A DNA stretch of 64,000 nt from Takakia lepidozioides (GCA_030704615.1 CM060731.1:15562001-15626000), one strand, 5' to 3'. Positions 45,790-57,447 are shown, counted from the first letter of the stretch. Notes: generated by a model not told the origin, from the sequence alone. Numbers and translations: made by a program.

Positions 45790-46019
45790 GGCAATCTAAC
45801 CATCATATTCCTTCACTTGTTTGAACCCCTAAGATAAGTATCATTATACTTAGCTTGTTGTGTGCATAGTGGGCATCACAAGTTGATTTATTAGTGGCAA
45901 TGCATTGTCGGCAAACAGTGGCCTTTGATATGCACAAAACAAGCTGAGTATAATGACACTTACTTTAGGGGGTTCTGTAAACAAGTGAAGGTTTTAATGA
46001 ATATGGTGGTTAGATTGCT
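45790..46019. repeat. long imperfect hairpin (inverted repeat)
   Basis: The left arm 45790-45867 is the approximate reverse complement of 45930-46019 (GCAATCTAACCATC / GATGGTTAGATTGC; CTTCACTTGTTT / AAACAAGTGAAG; ATTATACTTAGCTTGTT / AACAAGCTGAGTATAAT). The loop is about 62 bases. It could be a MITE, a small-RNA precursor or a folded-back gene fragment. Confidence 0.75.
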
Positions 46020-47098
46020 ACTAGACATATCAATGAGACACCCCACAATTAGGGCATATTTAGACCCACACCTTGGCTCAGTGTATAGACCCGTGATAAA
46101 AGCCATGGAATGTGCCAGGTGTGAGATGGCAGAGCCGTGGAAAAAGCCGGTTTCTCTTCTAGTGCCACCTGCCTACAACATTGGGGAGAGTTCTAGAACG
46201 TAAGGTGAAAATGTGGCATTGTGGTAGAGGTTGCACCATCTATAAATCAATGGAGTCTGTACATGCTGAACTCAAATATGTATTGAAAATGATGGTGAGA
46301 AAGGTTTTCATGGCGTGCTCAAGCGCATTGCACATTATGTGTGGAGATTTCCACATGTATACCGTATCATGTTGATATTGTAATTTTTTTGTACGAAATT
46401 AAGTTTCTAATAAGACCTCTTTTCTATCAATTCCAGATGTTCTATCATTCTGTTATAATTTTCTCAAATAGATGAGGTTAAAGCATTGGAAGAGGGTCGG
46501 AAGCCTTCTTTGAGCACATTTAAGGGCAATCATCAAATGACACTTATAAATGGAGAACACTAGAAATAATATGAAAACTCAATGAACATGTGCAAACTCT
46601 GATAATACGGTTTGCCCGTTTTTAGCATGTTAAATCTTCCGTACCCCTCTCGAGAGTGACATAGAACTGAAGACAGTTTCATTTCAATCGGTGTGACACG
46701 AGAGTGTAACTCCACTTGGTGTAATTCCCACTTGGTCTCGAAATTTGATCAAGTCCAAATTTGGCTAAATATAAAATGAAAAGATTTGACAGGGGGCGAT
46801 TGGAGGAGTCCACTCTGCCTGAATTTGATGAAAGTACCAAGATTGCACATGTGCATTAAGTTTTTACAATAGTCTTATTGTTTTCCTTATATTTCCCAAC
46901 ACCTAATCATGTCATATGATAGAGTGGTCATCTTCACAATTGTTCTACAAAAGATAATTATCATGTTTATATACTCCCTGGCAAGTCCCCACTCTCGAAT
47001 GATCATGCCCTACCAACATGCACCATATGCAGTTTGTCACTAATACAGTGGAAGTTTTTTAAATAATGAAAGCCAAAAGAAGAAGAGCCAGTCATAGT
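46020..47098. other. no recognisable gene
   Basis: Short frames only; no domain recognised. Confidence 0.4.
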
Positions 47099-47158
47099 CC
47101 ACGTAACTAAGAGCCACTTTGTCTTTTGGCTACCATTCCCTTTCGGGGGTGGGCCCTA
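47099..47158 (+). repeat. 60-bp dispersed repeat, copy 2
   Basis: CGTAACTAAGAGCCACTTTG ... CCCTTTCGGGGGTGGGCCCT, matching 47350-47406 closely and 42381-42445 less closely. Confidence 0.75.
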
Positions 47159-47302
47159 GGTCAAAGAATATATATACTAATGTGTAGGTATATATTCTAG
47201 CTTACGCCATTTATTCCTCATAATAGTTCTAAGTTGAAATGATCGAATAGCAAGAAGTTGAATATTTTCAAATCGTAAGGTGAGATTGTGATGGAGGGAT
47301 TT

Positions 47303-47309
<7 letters not shown>

Positions 47310-47339
<30 letters not shown>
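47310..47339. repeat. (GA)n microsatellite
   Basis: Fifteen GA/AG dinucleotides directly before copy 3 of the 60-bp repeat. Confidence 0.95.
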
Positions 47340-47343
<4 letters not shown>

Positions 47344-47349
47344 AGCCGG

Positions 47350-47406
47350 CGTAATTAAGAGCCACTTGCCTTGCGGCTATTGCCCCCTTTCAGGGGTGGG
47401 CCCTAT
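47350..47406 (+). repeat. 60-bp dispersed repeat, copy 3
   Basis: CGTAATTAAGAGCCACTTGC ... CCCCTTTCAGGGGTGGGCCC; contains the small internal hairpin CCCCTTTCAGGGG. Confidence 0.75.
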
Positions 47407-48100
47407 ATGATATATGTAATATGTATGTATCCATCCCAAACCCCTTGATCAGTAATGATTGTGAGAGGTTTGACATGTTAGCTAACTTGATGTATAATAA
47501 GGAATAGTGAATTGTATTTTTCTCGCTTGCTTGTGTTGAATTTCGATCATGTCAATATTATTCAATAAACTAGATGGCGATTCTGCAAGTTAGAGTCGAG
47601 AGTGATTGTCAAGCTAGATTAGATGGATCGGTGTGAAGAAGACTATTTGAACATAGCTTTGCAGAGGCATGCATGATGATTGAGGTTATAACTGCAAAGA
47701 AGCAGTTATGTTGGGGTGGTGTGATATGAGGGTCTAATCGATGTTTGCAGTGATAAGGGAGTACATGCCATATTGCTCAGCTGTGATAAATAGTTGGGAA
47801 GCTGTGGATGCTAGACTGTTGGTACTGTCCAAGGAGGTGAGATGTTGCGTGCTAATGGGTCATGAGAAAAGTAAAACAAGCAAAAGAATGAGGGGTATAG
47901 AGGTGGCTAGAAGATATATAGTTTATGTTACTTTCCATGTATTGGGCGTAATATCGAAAGCAATGAGTTTGTCCGATTTGTATATTCGTAGTAATTTCGG
48001 TGGTTTAGAACTTGTCAAGGTATTTTACCACTAGTGTGAAGTTAGCTAGGAAATAGCTAGCTTTTATATATTGACATTTGGGATTGAACCAAGTGTCAAT
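47407..48100. other. no recognisable gene
   Basis: AT-rich; one open frame around 47741-48034 shows no recognisable domain. Confidence 0.35.
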
Positions 48101-48345
48101 CTAGGGGCCAATATATGTTTGGGCACCTGGCGTTGTTATCTTCAGGGCAGATCGCGGTAGGCTCATCTTTCTCGAGTTGAACCTCACCGCGTCTAGCTAT
48201 GGCGCCGTAGTGTGGATTCCCCATGGCGTGGGGTGCACTTGGCTCGACATAATATATAAGTGATGTTTTCATGTGCAAGTATGTGATTTTGAGAGAGCTT
48301 GCGTGCTTGCATCATCTCTTTCTTTATCACTCGAGAAAGATGAGC
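48100..48345 (+). repeat. sequence resembling the flank of the copy 1 LTR units
   Basis: GGCTCATCTT...GTTGA(A/G)CCTC, GTGTGGATTCC and CTTGGCTTGAC-like phrases, then GCTTGCATCATCTCT, appear in the same order as at 8505-8630 and 8785-8810. Similarity is weak. It may be part of the 5' region of copy 2, but an LTR end and primer site were not found. Confidence 0.35.
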
Positions 48346-50489
48346 TCGAGTCTGTGAGTGCCAGGTTCGAGTTAGTTGTAGCACTTGTGTTTTCAGATCA
48401 TGAAAAACGGTTCAGCCTAGAGTGCAGGGATTCGTGCATGATCCTATCCAAAGCGGATAGAGTGCAAAGGCGAACATGTTGCAGGTTTGTAATGGATAGA
48501 GAGGCGGTCAGTGTTGCATAGCTCACCGCTATGGCAACCAAGTTTGGGCTTCTAGTGTGAAGCGGAGGAGATGTTGGCCACGAGTGGGCGAACTGGTGGT
48601 CGTCTACTTCAGTTGCAGGCCGAGTTGAGGAGCTGCAAGAATGTGGGCTACGCATGGGAAGCTAGCATGTTGCAGGTTCGAGATGATATGATCAGCTCCA
48701 AGTATTTCTGCCCGAAACTAGTTGTTGCGGGTAGATGAGGAGCAGCCGAATAGTGGAGCTGCGAGGGGATGCATCGCAGTCTGTTGGGAGCTTCAGCTCC
48801 AAGCTCATGAAGAGGTATAAGTGAAGAGAGGGGGCTGGTCCCTCTTGTGTGCAAATCAGTGCACTTGTGAAGCATGGGCTGAGTTGGAGTTTCAATCTGA
48901 AACTCAGTAGTGTAAGGGCTCTTAGAGAGGCAAGAGTGGGGCTGGAAGGGCAGCAACGAGGCACCCTAGAGCCAGGGGATATGCATGAGAAGTGCAGGTG
49001 CACCAAGTTTGTAAATGTGTGTATTTTCAGATTCGTTTTTGTGAGCTTCATGAAGAAATAGAGCTTGTTGGGCAGCATATAGCTTGCTTGTTGAGTTGGG
49101 GGTACTTCTAGTGGGCCGTGAGAGCTTATGAGTGTAGGGCGATGGGGCTGATGGCTCCGCAGAAGCCATAGCTCAGCGGCAGCAGGTGCAGGAGCAAACC
49201 CCAGTTCGGGGAGAGCTCGGGAATGCGTGGGAACGGCCCGGGAGCGATCGGGAACGCATGGGAACTTGTGTGGAGTTCCTGGGAATGCAGGGAACTGTTG
49301 ACCGTGACCGTTGACCATGACCGTGGGAAGCCGTGGTGCGGACACCACGGGTGGGCATGGTGACCAGATCATGGGGATGGCGGGCCGTGAAGGCTCATGG
49401 GCGTGGTACCACGGGGTATCACGGGGCAGCCCGTGGCCAACAAGCGCCTAGGGCGGGCCGTGAGGAGTCGTGGCGGTTGGAGCCACGGAAGGCCGCGAAC
49501 AGGCAGAGTGGGAAAAAAAAAACAAAAACAAAAACTCGTTTCTCGTTTCGTGGGACCTTGATGGAGAGGCTGGGCTATGAAGAACAACGGTTTTGAGCTA
49601 GCTGATCCGGCAGAAAAGTCGGAATTGCCTCCCTGTTGCATTTTAACAAAATGGATTACTTCCCTGCAGGTAATCTTTTTCGGGTTTTCAGCCCAATTCT
49701 TAACTATGGGGGAGACCAGCCTGCAGGTAATTCCTTTGGACAGAATGTTGTTGGGCCTATATGTACCTCTATTTGCTCCATTTTTTAACCTTCAGTGAAT
49801 GGCGTGGTTTCTTGAGGTGGTTCCATTATGAGGAATGGCTAGTGGACGTAAGGAGGCACTGGCGGACCCTGTGGAGGCTTCCATGGGGCCTTGGAGGCCA
49901 AGTTTCATGAGCTCGTGGAGGGCGGTTTGAGGGGTGTCTACAGGATGCTCTCATGGTCATGCAAGTGAGAGAAGAGAGGAAAAAAGAGGGTGTTGGGATG
50001 AGAGCGTGCTGGGGATAGGCGTTGCTTTAGCTTCCATTCCGAGACCTTTCCGTAGGTGGAGGCAAGAGTCAGTCCGGGTTTGGGCTGGGGTGTCCTTGCA
50101 GGAGCGACACTGTGGAGTTGTTTTTGGTGTGGGGGAGTTGTTGTTTTCATTCTTGTGTTTGGATCCCCTCCACACCTGCATGCTTGATTGTGCGCCATGC
50201 TAGTTTTGTGTGGGCGCTTGATTTTATTTGTGGTGGACTCGGGCTTGATCGCCGATCCCTGTCGATGGTGAGGCTAGGTTGATGACCAGTCAGACCATCT
50301 TTGTTTCTCTTGTGGTAAGGTTGGAGGTGATGACCAGCCAACCATAGGAGTGTCTGCGGTGGATGCGGCTGCAGGTGCAGGCTATGTTAGTAACCTAGTA
50401 TTCCAAACCATAAGCCGCAACAGGTTCTCTACCCGATTACCTTGTGGAGAGGGGGTACGTTAGAGACAGGTTCATGACCGGTTTGTCAG
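48346..50489 (+). other. untranslated leader of gypsy copy 2, no recognisable gene
   Basis: G-rich, repeat-like sequence with GGGAACGCATGGGAAC and CACGG phrases lies between the weak flank match and gag. Long open frames on both strands follow from low stop density and are not supported. Confidence 0.4.
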
Positions 50490-51785
50490 TTGACAGAGGT
50501 GCCACTACTTGCTGGGGAAAGTGCCGGTACGAGCACTAGCGATACTAGCGGGTATACGAGACGAGGCGTGCGATTTAGGCCACCTTCACCTCCTGTGTTT
50601 TCTACGGAAGGTTCTGATTCGGATTGTGATATAGGAGAACTCACACCAGCGGTGCAAGTTGTTTCCTTGCCATTGTTGTGGGACACAATGGAGGAGATGT
50701 ATGGAGCCACCAAGGGGCCACGAAGATACTCTGAGGCGGTGGGCACCATTGAGTTGGATGATTTTATCCAAGAGTTTGATAGTTGGTGTGACTTGTAGCA
50801 AATGCGCAATCCACAATTGTAAACGCCTTTCATGGCATGGAAGGGGCTGTTTCAACACCTTGAGGGGCCGCCCATGGATGATTACCATGAGTTTAGGCGG
50901 GGGCACGATGTTGAGATTGAGGAGTGGAGGATGTACTGATCACCCGACTATGTCTCCATCACTAGAGGCACTAGAGGCACAAGGGCAGCAGCCACACCGG
51001 CATCTGCAACAACAACTTCCACGAGCATTAGTGGGACTAGTGGTACAGCAACTACGACGTCCACCCAAACTACTGCTGCACCAGCACCAGTGGCGGTGCC
51101 TGCCTTCAACCCTGTTGTGGAGTTCTTCAAAGAGTTGAGAAGGAACTACTAAGGGGTGATGACATAGAAGTTAAGAAGCTTGCAAGAGTTCCAACGGAAG
51201 CATATTGAGAGCTTGAAGGAGGCTCTCACTCGCATGAGGCGCTTGATAAATGTACCCCAAGGGGTTACGGAGGCTCAGGCAGTCCAGTTTTGGTACGGGA
51301 TATTGGACAAGGAGCTAAAGAGAAGGGTGCAGGATGCAACTCTCCTACAAGCGGCCCAACCCACCTTAGCAAATGTGTTTTTATTGGCAGAGCGGATAGT
51401 GGTGGAGGAACGAATGGTCATGGTGGGATTTGTTAAGGAGGTACCACGGGGTAGTGGTGCTTCTAGCCAGCCACTACCTCAACGTGCTCAAGGCAACAAG
51501 GGGGCTCAGGTGAAGCCCAGGGAAGGGCAAAGAGGACCTCAGATGCATGGGTCTCTCCCTTCATTTGCAAGCCAACAACGGGCGGATGTGGTGTGTTGGA
51601 CATGTGGAGGACCCCATGTCAAGAAGGATTGCCCAGAGGGAGACAATGGCTTGGCACCGGCACAGCTTGCACAGTTGCAGTGTGGGCATGGTGGCAAGTA
51701 TGGGCATGGAGAGGCCCAGTGCTATGGTTTGCATCCTGAGTTGCGCCCAGGCCAGTTCCAAGGGAACAATGGTGGCCGAGGGTGA
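50490..51785 (+). pseudogene. Ty3/gypsy Gag of the methyltransferase-bearing element (copy 2)
   Basis: Coding blocks in two frames: a N-terminal acidic segment (GSDSDCDIGELTP), FIQEFDSWCDL, a TAG, then FMAWKGLFQHLEGPP, an Ala/Thr/Pro-rich linker, and from 51180 a capsid-like helix block (EFQRKHIESLKEALTRMRRL, YGILDKELKRRVQDAT) with a zinc knuckle CWTCGGPHVKKDC (C-x2-C-x4-H-x4-C) at about 51594. A second knuckle is degenerate (QCGHGGKYGHGEAQC, one Cys replaced by Gly). Gag packages element RNA. Stops at 50796, 50938 and 51150 can each be explained by C-to-T changes. Protease and methyltransferase follow. Confidence 0.78.
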
Positions 51786-52618
51786 GGTGGAGCAGCCTAG
51801 AGAGGACGAGGTGGCTAGGCACGAGGTGCAAGCCAAGGGCAAGCTCAACATGGCCAAGGACGCGGAGGTCAGGGTGGTGACCAAGGCATGGCCAACCGGC
51901 TTCAACAACTAGAGCAGAGGCTCGCTGCCATGGCCACAACTCAGGTGGTACCGGCTCCAAGGCCGGATGGTCCACCTCCTGCTCCTAAGGGTGGAAATAT
52001 GGGAGGCATGGGATTCATGTGCGGGGCAACATTACCACTAGTGAGGGGTGCCACTACCACTACCACTATGGGTGGGGCACCACTACCACTATGTGCGGGG
52101 CAGGACTACCACTAGTGCAAGTGGAGTTAGCTGCGGCAGTGACTCGAGGAGCAGCACGAATTCCTAAGCCACGGGGTGCGGAGGTGGAGTTGGATCCACA
52201 GCGTGGGGAGGCAAGCCGTCAGGCCAGGCTTCCTCAGTCATTCACATTGGCGGAGATAGTGTTGACGTCGTCCATGGCACCTAGTTCTCGCCCGACTATT
52301 ATCGAGGCGGAGATTACTATGCCATTGGGAAGAGCTACACGGGCAGCACCACTACCTAGTGTTGCCAAGGCTACAACAGCTAGTGTGCTGTTGGAGGCGG
52401 CCACAGCTGTGTGTCAGGCTCCATTGTTCTCGGCTACCATGATTGCGATGTTGGGGGTAAGACCAGCTGAGGTGTTCAAGCTGGCAACTACACTCTGTGA
52501 GAGTGGGGAGGTTACTTCATCTTCTGTGGAGATAGTGGGAGGTATAATGCCAAAGGGATCCTTGGATTTGAGGGTCAAGACTGCCACGGTGGCGCCATGA
52601 CAAGCTGCAGCTGCCAGA

Positions 52619-53032
52619 TTGATGGAGCTGCCAGCTAGGCCAGCCATTGAGTGCGCCATGGTGACACCTGGAGTTGTCATGTTAGACAACCAAGATGACA
52701 TTTTTCTGTTTGAGTGGACCGGTAGACAAGAGGTACCGGCCACTGCGGATCTTGTTGGACTCGGGAGCTCAGCCATTGATGCTGGGCAGAGTGCTATTGC
52801 AGGCTTGGGCCTCACGGAGGCGGATATGGAGCCGTGCCCTTTCCAGATACAGACATCTCTGGGAGGATCAGAGCAGGCTGAGGCCATTGTGACAGACGCG
52901 GTCTCGTACGATGTCCTTGTTGGTGGGGCAGTGTTGTACCCCATAGGCTTCATCCTGGATTCTTGGGAGGAGTCAGCTTCCTTAAGCCTGGATGTCAGTC
53001 AGGGGAGGGCCGGCGTGTGCAGCTCCCTGTGA
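52619..53032 (+). pseudogene. aspartic protease region (copy 2)
   Basis: The catalytic motif LRILLDSGAQPLMLGR lies at about 52740-52790 (Asp codon near 52757). One base out of frame, the continuation GLTEADMEPCPFQIQTSLGG and YDVLVGGAVLYPIGFIL matches the rest of a retropepsin, including the hydrophobic VLVG second motif. The frame changes again near 52980 into the methyltransferase frame. It would cleave the polyprotein. Confidence 0.72.
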
Positions 53033-54639
53033 CGTTCATAGGAGGAGTTGTGGTTGCCCAGCGAGGCAAGATGCCGACACTGGCAGCATTCACACCTGCA
53101 GTGACTTGGCCTGGAGAGTTGTTGGATGACAACACTCATTCGGAGGATGTGTCACCTCCGGGAGAGCAGGATGACATGTATGGTATGGCAGAGTTGCCTG
53201 CCATGGTTGCTCAGACTCCATTTTGGGGCACGAGCAAGGATTTGCAGCGGGTTGCTGATTGTCGTGTGCAACAAGCCTGCGTAGAGGCTTTTGTACCGTC
53301 AGGAGAGGAGGTTAGTGCGGGGATTGCACCAAGACCGCCTCAGTTGTCACCATTGGACACCCCGATCGTGTGGCAATGTCCGGACGAAGGCATTTGCCTT
53401 CTACACTTATTTGGCGGGATCAATACCGGATTGGCTGTTGTGCTACAGGTAGGTGTACGAGTTCGGTGTTACTTGTATGTGGAGAGAGATGAGACTGCAC
53501 GATGCGTCTCATTCCATCATGTTGCTCAGTTGGTGTAGCAGTACCTGAGTTGTTTGTCGGTGTCTGCAGTTCGTGGATATCAACAGACCTTGCCAGCAGA
53601 CATTTCGTTGCTAGGGGCATAAGATTTGGAGTGGGTTGGCTCCATTGATCTGGTAGTGGCAGATTGGCCTTGCCAAGGGCATTCATCAGCCGGACATGAC
53701 AATGGATTGTGAGACTCAAGGTTGGGTCTGTTTTGGGAGATGGTGCGGGTTTTGCGCCACTTACAGCTTCATCAAGTTGTATCTCCAACATATATCTTGG
53801 AGAATGTGCCACTGATGGGCGATTCTCGGGCCAGGGTGATGGCCAGTGTGCATCAAGTCCGGTCGTGGCTTGGGTCAAAAGTGTTACTGGATGCCGCTGC
53901 TGTGGGGTCATGGGCTCATCGTCCACGGCTATGGTGGACTAACTTGATGCCACCCGCACTGCTCAAGCGTGCATTTAATGGGGTGCAGCGGCCAGCACAC
54001 CTCATAGTGGATAGCATTTTGGACACAGGGAGGCAGTCTCAGCGTATGAGACACGATGACCATATGCCTTTGGCAGTGGTCAATAAGGTGGGTCAACCAC
54101 GAGCAGCACTATCTACACTGCTCATCTTCCCATGATCGCATGCTTTTCGAGATAGTAGACCTGGCTTCATGTGGGATACTCAGCTGCAGCAGTTAGTGGA
54201 GCCTAATGCCGACGAGCGAGAGTGGGCTATGGGTTTTTCCACTGGGACCACGGTGGTGCCTTCTCTTTCTAAGGCATCACGTCGTCAGGTGTTGGGGCAA
54301 GCGATGGATCTCAATTGCTTGACTTGGATTATCAGCTTGGCTATGGCTGAGCAACGTAGAGTGCGGAGTGCATTTCCCTTGACGGTCTCTCTGCCTACCG
54401 AGACGGTACAGGCAGTGAGTGGGGGCGAGCCGGTGAGGACCACGGGGTGTAGACATCCATGGCACACGTGGGAGGTGCTCGAGGTTCAGAGGGAATTAAC
54501 AGCCAAGGTGGCTGTGATGGATGAGGTTGGGGATTCTTCTCGGATTGAGGAGGTCCTCAAGGATGAGATGATGGGGCAGGATGAGGCCTTATTATTGATT
54601 GAGCAGGGAGGGAGTACCGCTCAAGAGGTTGTGGCATAG
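52963..54639 (+). pseudogene. C5 cytosine DNA methyltransferase domain inside a Ty3/gypsy element
   Basis: One reading frame from 52963 to 54639, broken only by stops at 53536, 53620, 53710 and 54133, carries the ordered motifs of a C5 methyltransferase. These are I, LLHLFGGINTGLAVVL (SAM site, about 53400); II, YVERDETARC; IV, DLVVADWPCQGHSSAG with the catalytic Cys codon at 53671-53673; VI, YILENVPLMGD (Glu codon 53800); VIII, AHRPRLWWTNL (about 53914); and X, RRQVLGQAMDLNCLTW (about 54281). A variable stretch between VIII and X is the likely target-recognition region. HRPRxWWTNL and GINTGL favour a DNMT3/DRM-like type over a bacterial one. It lies between protease and RT. Expected role: methylating cytosines in DNA, perhaps the element's own copies. 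Confidence 0.82.
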
Positions 54640-55849
54640 CAACCACGGGACGCGTCCTCTACCTGTAAGTCTGCTGGAGGTTGCAGTTACGGAGGACAAT
54701 TGGGAGCCTGACATTGGACCCATTGTCAATGGAGGAGAGAGACGACGTATACGGCGGTTCCTGAGGGCTTATAGGAATTGCTTTGCCTTCAGTTTGAAGG
54801 ATTTGGGAGCACTGAGAGGTCAGGAGATTCGTATTGAGTTGGCCACGGACACGCCAATCTTTCGGAGACCCTATAGATACAGTGACATGGAAAGGTCTTT
54901 GATTCAAATGAGCGGTGATGCCAGCCAATAAAGATGTCTATGGCAATTGGACGGAGAGACGTATGTGCAGTGATTACCGGCCTGTAAATCGTCAGACCAA
55001 GTCCGATAAGTATGCCATGCCCACACTAAAGGAGATCTTTGATGCCATTGGGCATGCCAATGTAGCATTTTGGACTTGCGGTCCGGATATCACCAGTTGT
55101 CGATCAAGGAGGCGGACAAGCAGAAGACGACATTCTGGGGGATCAATGAGCACGGGAAGGATTGCCTATATCAGTGGCGGTTCTTACCATTCGGGCTTAA
55201 GAACGCTCTTGCAGAGTTCCAGAGAGTCATGGACATGATTCTAGCAGGGGTAGACTTTGTTTGGTGCTACATAGATGACATCATCATCTTTAGTGTTACG
55301 GTGGAGGAGCACGAGAAACACCTTCAGGTGGTGTTTGAGCGTTTGAGAGCGCACGGATTGAAATTACATCCGGGGAAGTGCAGGTTCTTCCACAACCAGA
55401 TTGAGTATCTGGGTCACATGATATATCCTAGAGGATTGGGGGTGTAGCAGACTAAGGTAGAGGCCATCGCACAGATTCCACGCCCCACGGATATGAGCCG
55501 AATTCGAGCTTTCATGGGGTTGGCAAACTACTATAGACGGTTTGTCAAGGGATTTAGTGCTATTGCAAAGTCTCTGACCAAGCTGACCAAGGTAGGCCAG
55601 GAGTGGCAGTGGGAAGATGAGCAAGAGCGAGCTTTTCAGGAGCTCAAGGCGAGGTTGATCTCGGCGCCCATCTTGAGACAACCTATCAGGGGGCGTCCCT
55701 TTCAGCTGCATACAGATTTGAGCATGTTGGGGTTTGGAGCGGTGCTCACAAAGGTGGATGATGAGAGAAGAGAGTTCGTAGTGGCTTATGCAGCCACTCG
55801 AACAATGCTGCAGAGTCTAAGTATAGCTCATATGAAGGGGAGTGCTTAG
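54599..55849 (+). pseudogene. Ty3/gypsy reverse transcriptase and RNase H start (copy 2)
   Basis: Blocks in order: FAFSLKDLGALRGQEIRIEL, RMCSDYRPVNRQTKSDKYAMP, (new frame) DLRSGYHQLSIKEADKQKTTF, FLPFGLKNALAEFQRVMD, WCYIDDIIIF (catalytic YIDD near 55270), HPGKCRFF, YLGHMIYP, AFMGLANYYRRFV, QEWQWEDEQERAFQELK, FQLHTDLSMLGFGAVL. Frame changes near 54910 and 55060 and a TAG at 55445 (Gln in copy 1) disrupt it. The catalytic residues are still visible. It joins directly to the RNase H and integrase part downstream. Confidence 0.88.
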
Positions 55850-55854
55850 CTGCA

Positions 55855-57447
55855 GTGTGGGCCGTGATACACTTCAGGTGTAATCTATACGACAATCTCT
55901 TCACTCTTGTCACGGATCACCAGTCACTCAAGTGGTTGATGAACTCAGACAAGCTTACGGGGAAGCTTGCACGGTGGGCATTTATACTCCAGGAGTATGA
56001 CTTTCAGGTTGTGCATCTACCGGGTTTGGTCAATAGGGATGCGGTTGGATTGAGTTGCAATCCACGTACGAGCCAGCAGGATGACACAGGAGCTTGGTGG
56101 CATGGTGAGACGGATGAGGAGATGGTGCCGGGATGACATGCATCTGCCTTTTTGAGTATCTTGGCATCGGGAGGTCAGGTTGGACCTACAATAGGAATGA
56201 CTGTAGACGGAGTGTCTGAGGACCCTGAGGCTAGCGATGAGCCAGGTGGTACCAGAGATATACATGAGGATTCGGTTGTGTTGGATTATCTCCGCACTGG
56301 AGACACGACAGCTAGTGCGACTGCTAAGGAGAGGGATCGGATCCTACAACGAGCCAAGAGGTTCAAGTGGGAGGGGATACACCTGCTTTGAGTGTGGGAG
56401 GATGGTCGGGTGAGGATCGTGCCTCATCCAACACAGCGTGCACGGTTAGTGCGGCATGCCCATGAGGAGTTGGGGCATTTTGGAGTGCGACGCACTCATA
56501 GTTTACTGCAGGGGCAGTATTGGTGGCGTGGTATGCACACAGAGGTGCAACAGTTTGTGGCTAGGTGCATGGTGTGTGACAGGGTGCGTGCTTCATTCAA
56601 CGCCCCTACACCACAGTTGCATCCATTACCCATCATGGGATTGGGCTACATGTGGAGTCTTGACTTCGTAGGGCTTTTGCCACTTACGATGCGTCACCAC
56701 AGACATGTGTTGGTGTGTGATAAAGCCTTGATAGACCACCGTACCACTTCTCGGGATCATCCTGAGGCCGATGGCTTGGCAGAGAGAGTGGTGCAGACGG
56801 TGAAGAAGGGTTTGCGCAAGTATGGTTTGCAAAAGAGACATCTAGGAGATTGGGATCTTCAGGTACCTTGGTTAGCCATGGGCTACAGGTTTAGCAAACA
56901 AGCATCATTTGTCTCCTTCTCACCATATTTCCTTCTCTTTGGCCAAAAGCCAGATTTGCTTGTGTCTATTCGCAGGGAGGCTGCAGTAGTCCTCAACCTT
57001 GATGATCCGGATGTGTGGACACAAGCATGTGCCCAACGGGCAGAGTTGTTCAAGAGGGTCATGCCTATGGCTTTTGAGAATCTTGCTATTGCCCAACACC
57101 GAGACACATTGAGGTGTGCCACTATACTTGGAGGGGGATATCGGCCAGGTGTTCGGCGTTTCCACCTTGGGGACTATGTGTATCTGCAGCAGACAGCGCC
57201 TACGACCTTGGATGTCACAGCAGGACGTGTGATTCTAAGGGTCAGGGAGGTGTTGCCTTCAGGAGTGTTGATTCTGGAGGGTCGAGATGGTATGGTATGG
57301 AAGGACCATGTGCGTAATTGTGCACCATGTCACCTTCCACATGTGGATGGGAGGATAGATCCCAACCTTGCAGTGGTACCTGCAGGGTTGCGTTGCATGC
57401 TATGTGGGCATGTTCGTGGTGCCGCCGCTATGCTGGTGTGTGATTGA
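55855..57447 (+). pseudogene. RNase H end, integrase and PHD start (copy 2)
   Basis: The frame shows TDHQSLKWL, GLVNRDAVGLSC, the HHCC module (HAHEELGHFGVRR ... CMVCDRVRA) and the integrase core with WSLDFVGLL, but about 170 bp present in copy 1 (7011-7182) are missing, removing the second catalytic Asp. DGLAERVVQ remains. One uninterrupted frame from 56392 runs through the integrase tail (ILRVREVLPSGVLILEGRDG) into CMLCGHVRGAAAMLVCD of a PHD finger, ending at a TGA (57445). Beyond it CSRGWHIGC continues, but the last Cys pair is deleted. Stops at 56134 (TGG in copy 1) and 56389 (CGA in copy 1) are transitions. Confidence 0.88.

Noticed and set aside
48648-49372. Minus-strand open frame of about 226 codons, Pro/His/Ser-rich
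   Set aside because: It lies in the GC-rich leader of gypsy copy 2, with competing frames on the other strand and no domain.
53389-54330. Bacterial restriction-modification methyltransferase contamination
   Set aside because: It is flanked on the same strand by gypsy gag/protease and RT/integrase, and the motif VIII wording resembles eukaryotic DNMT3/DRM proteins.
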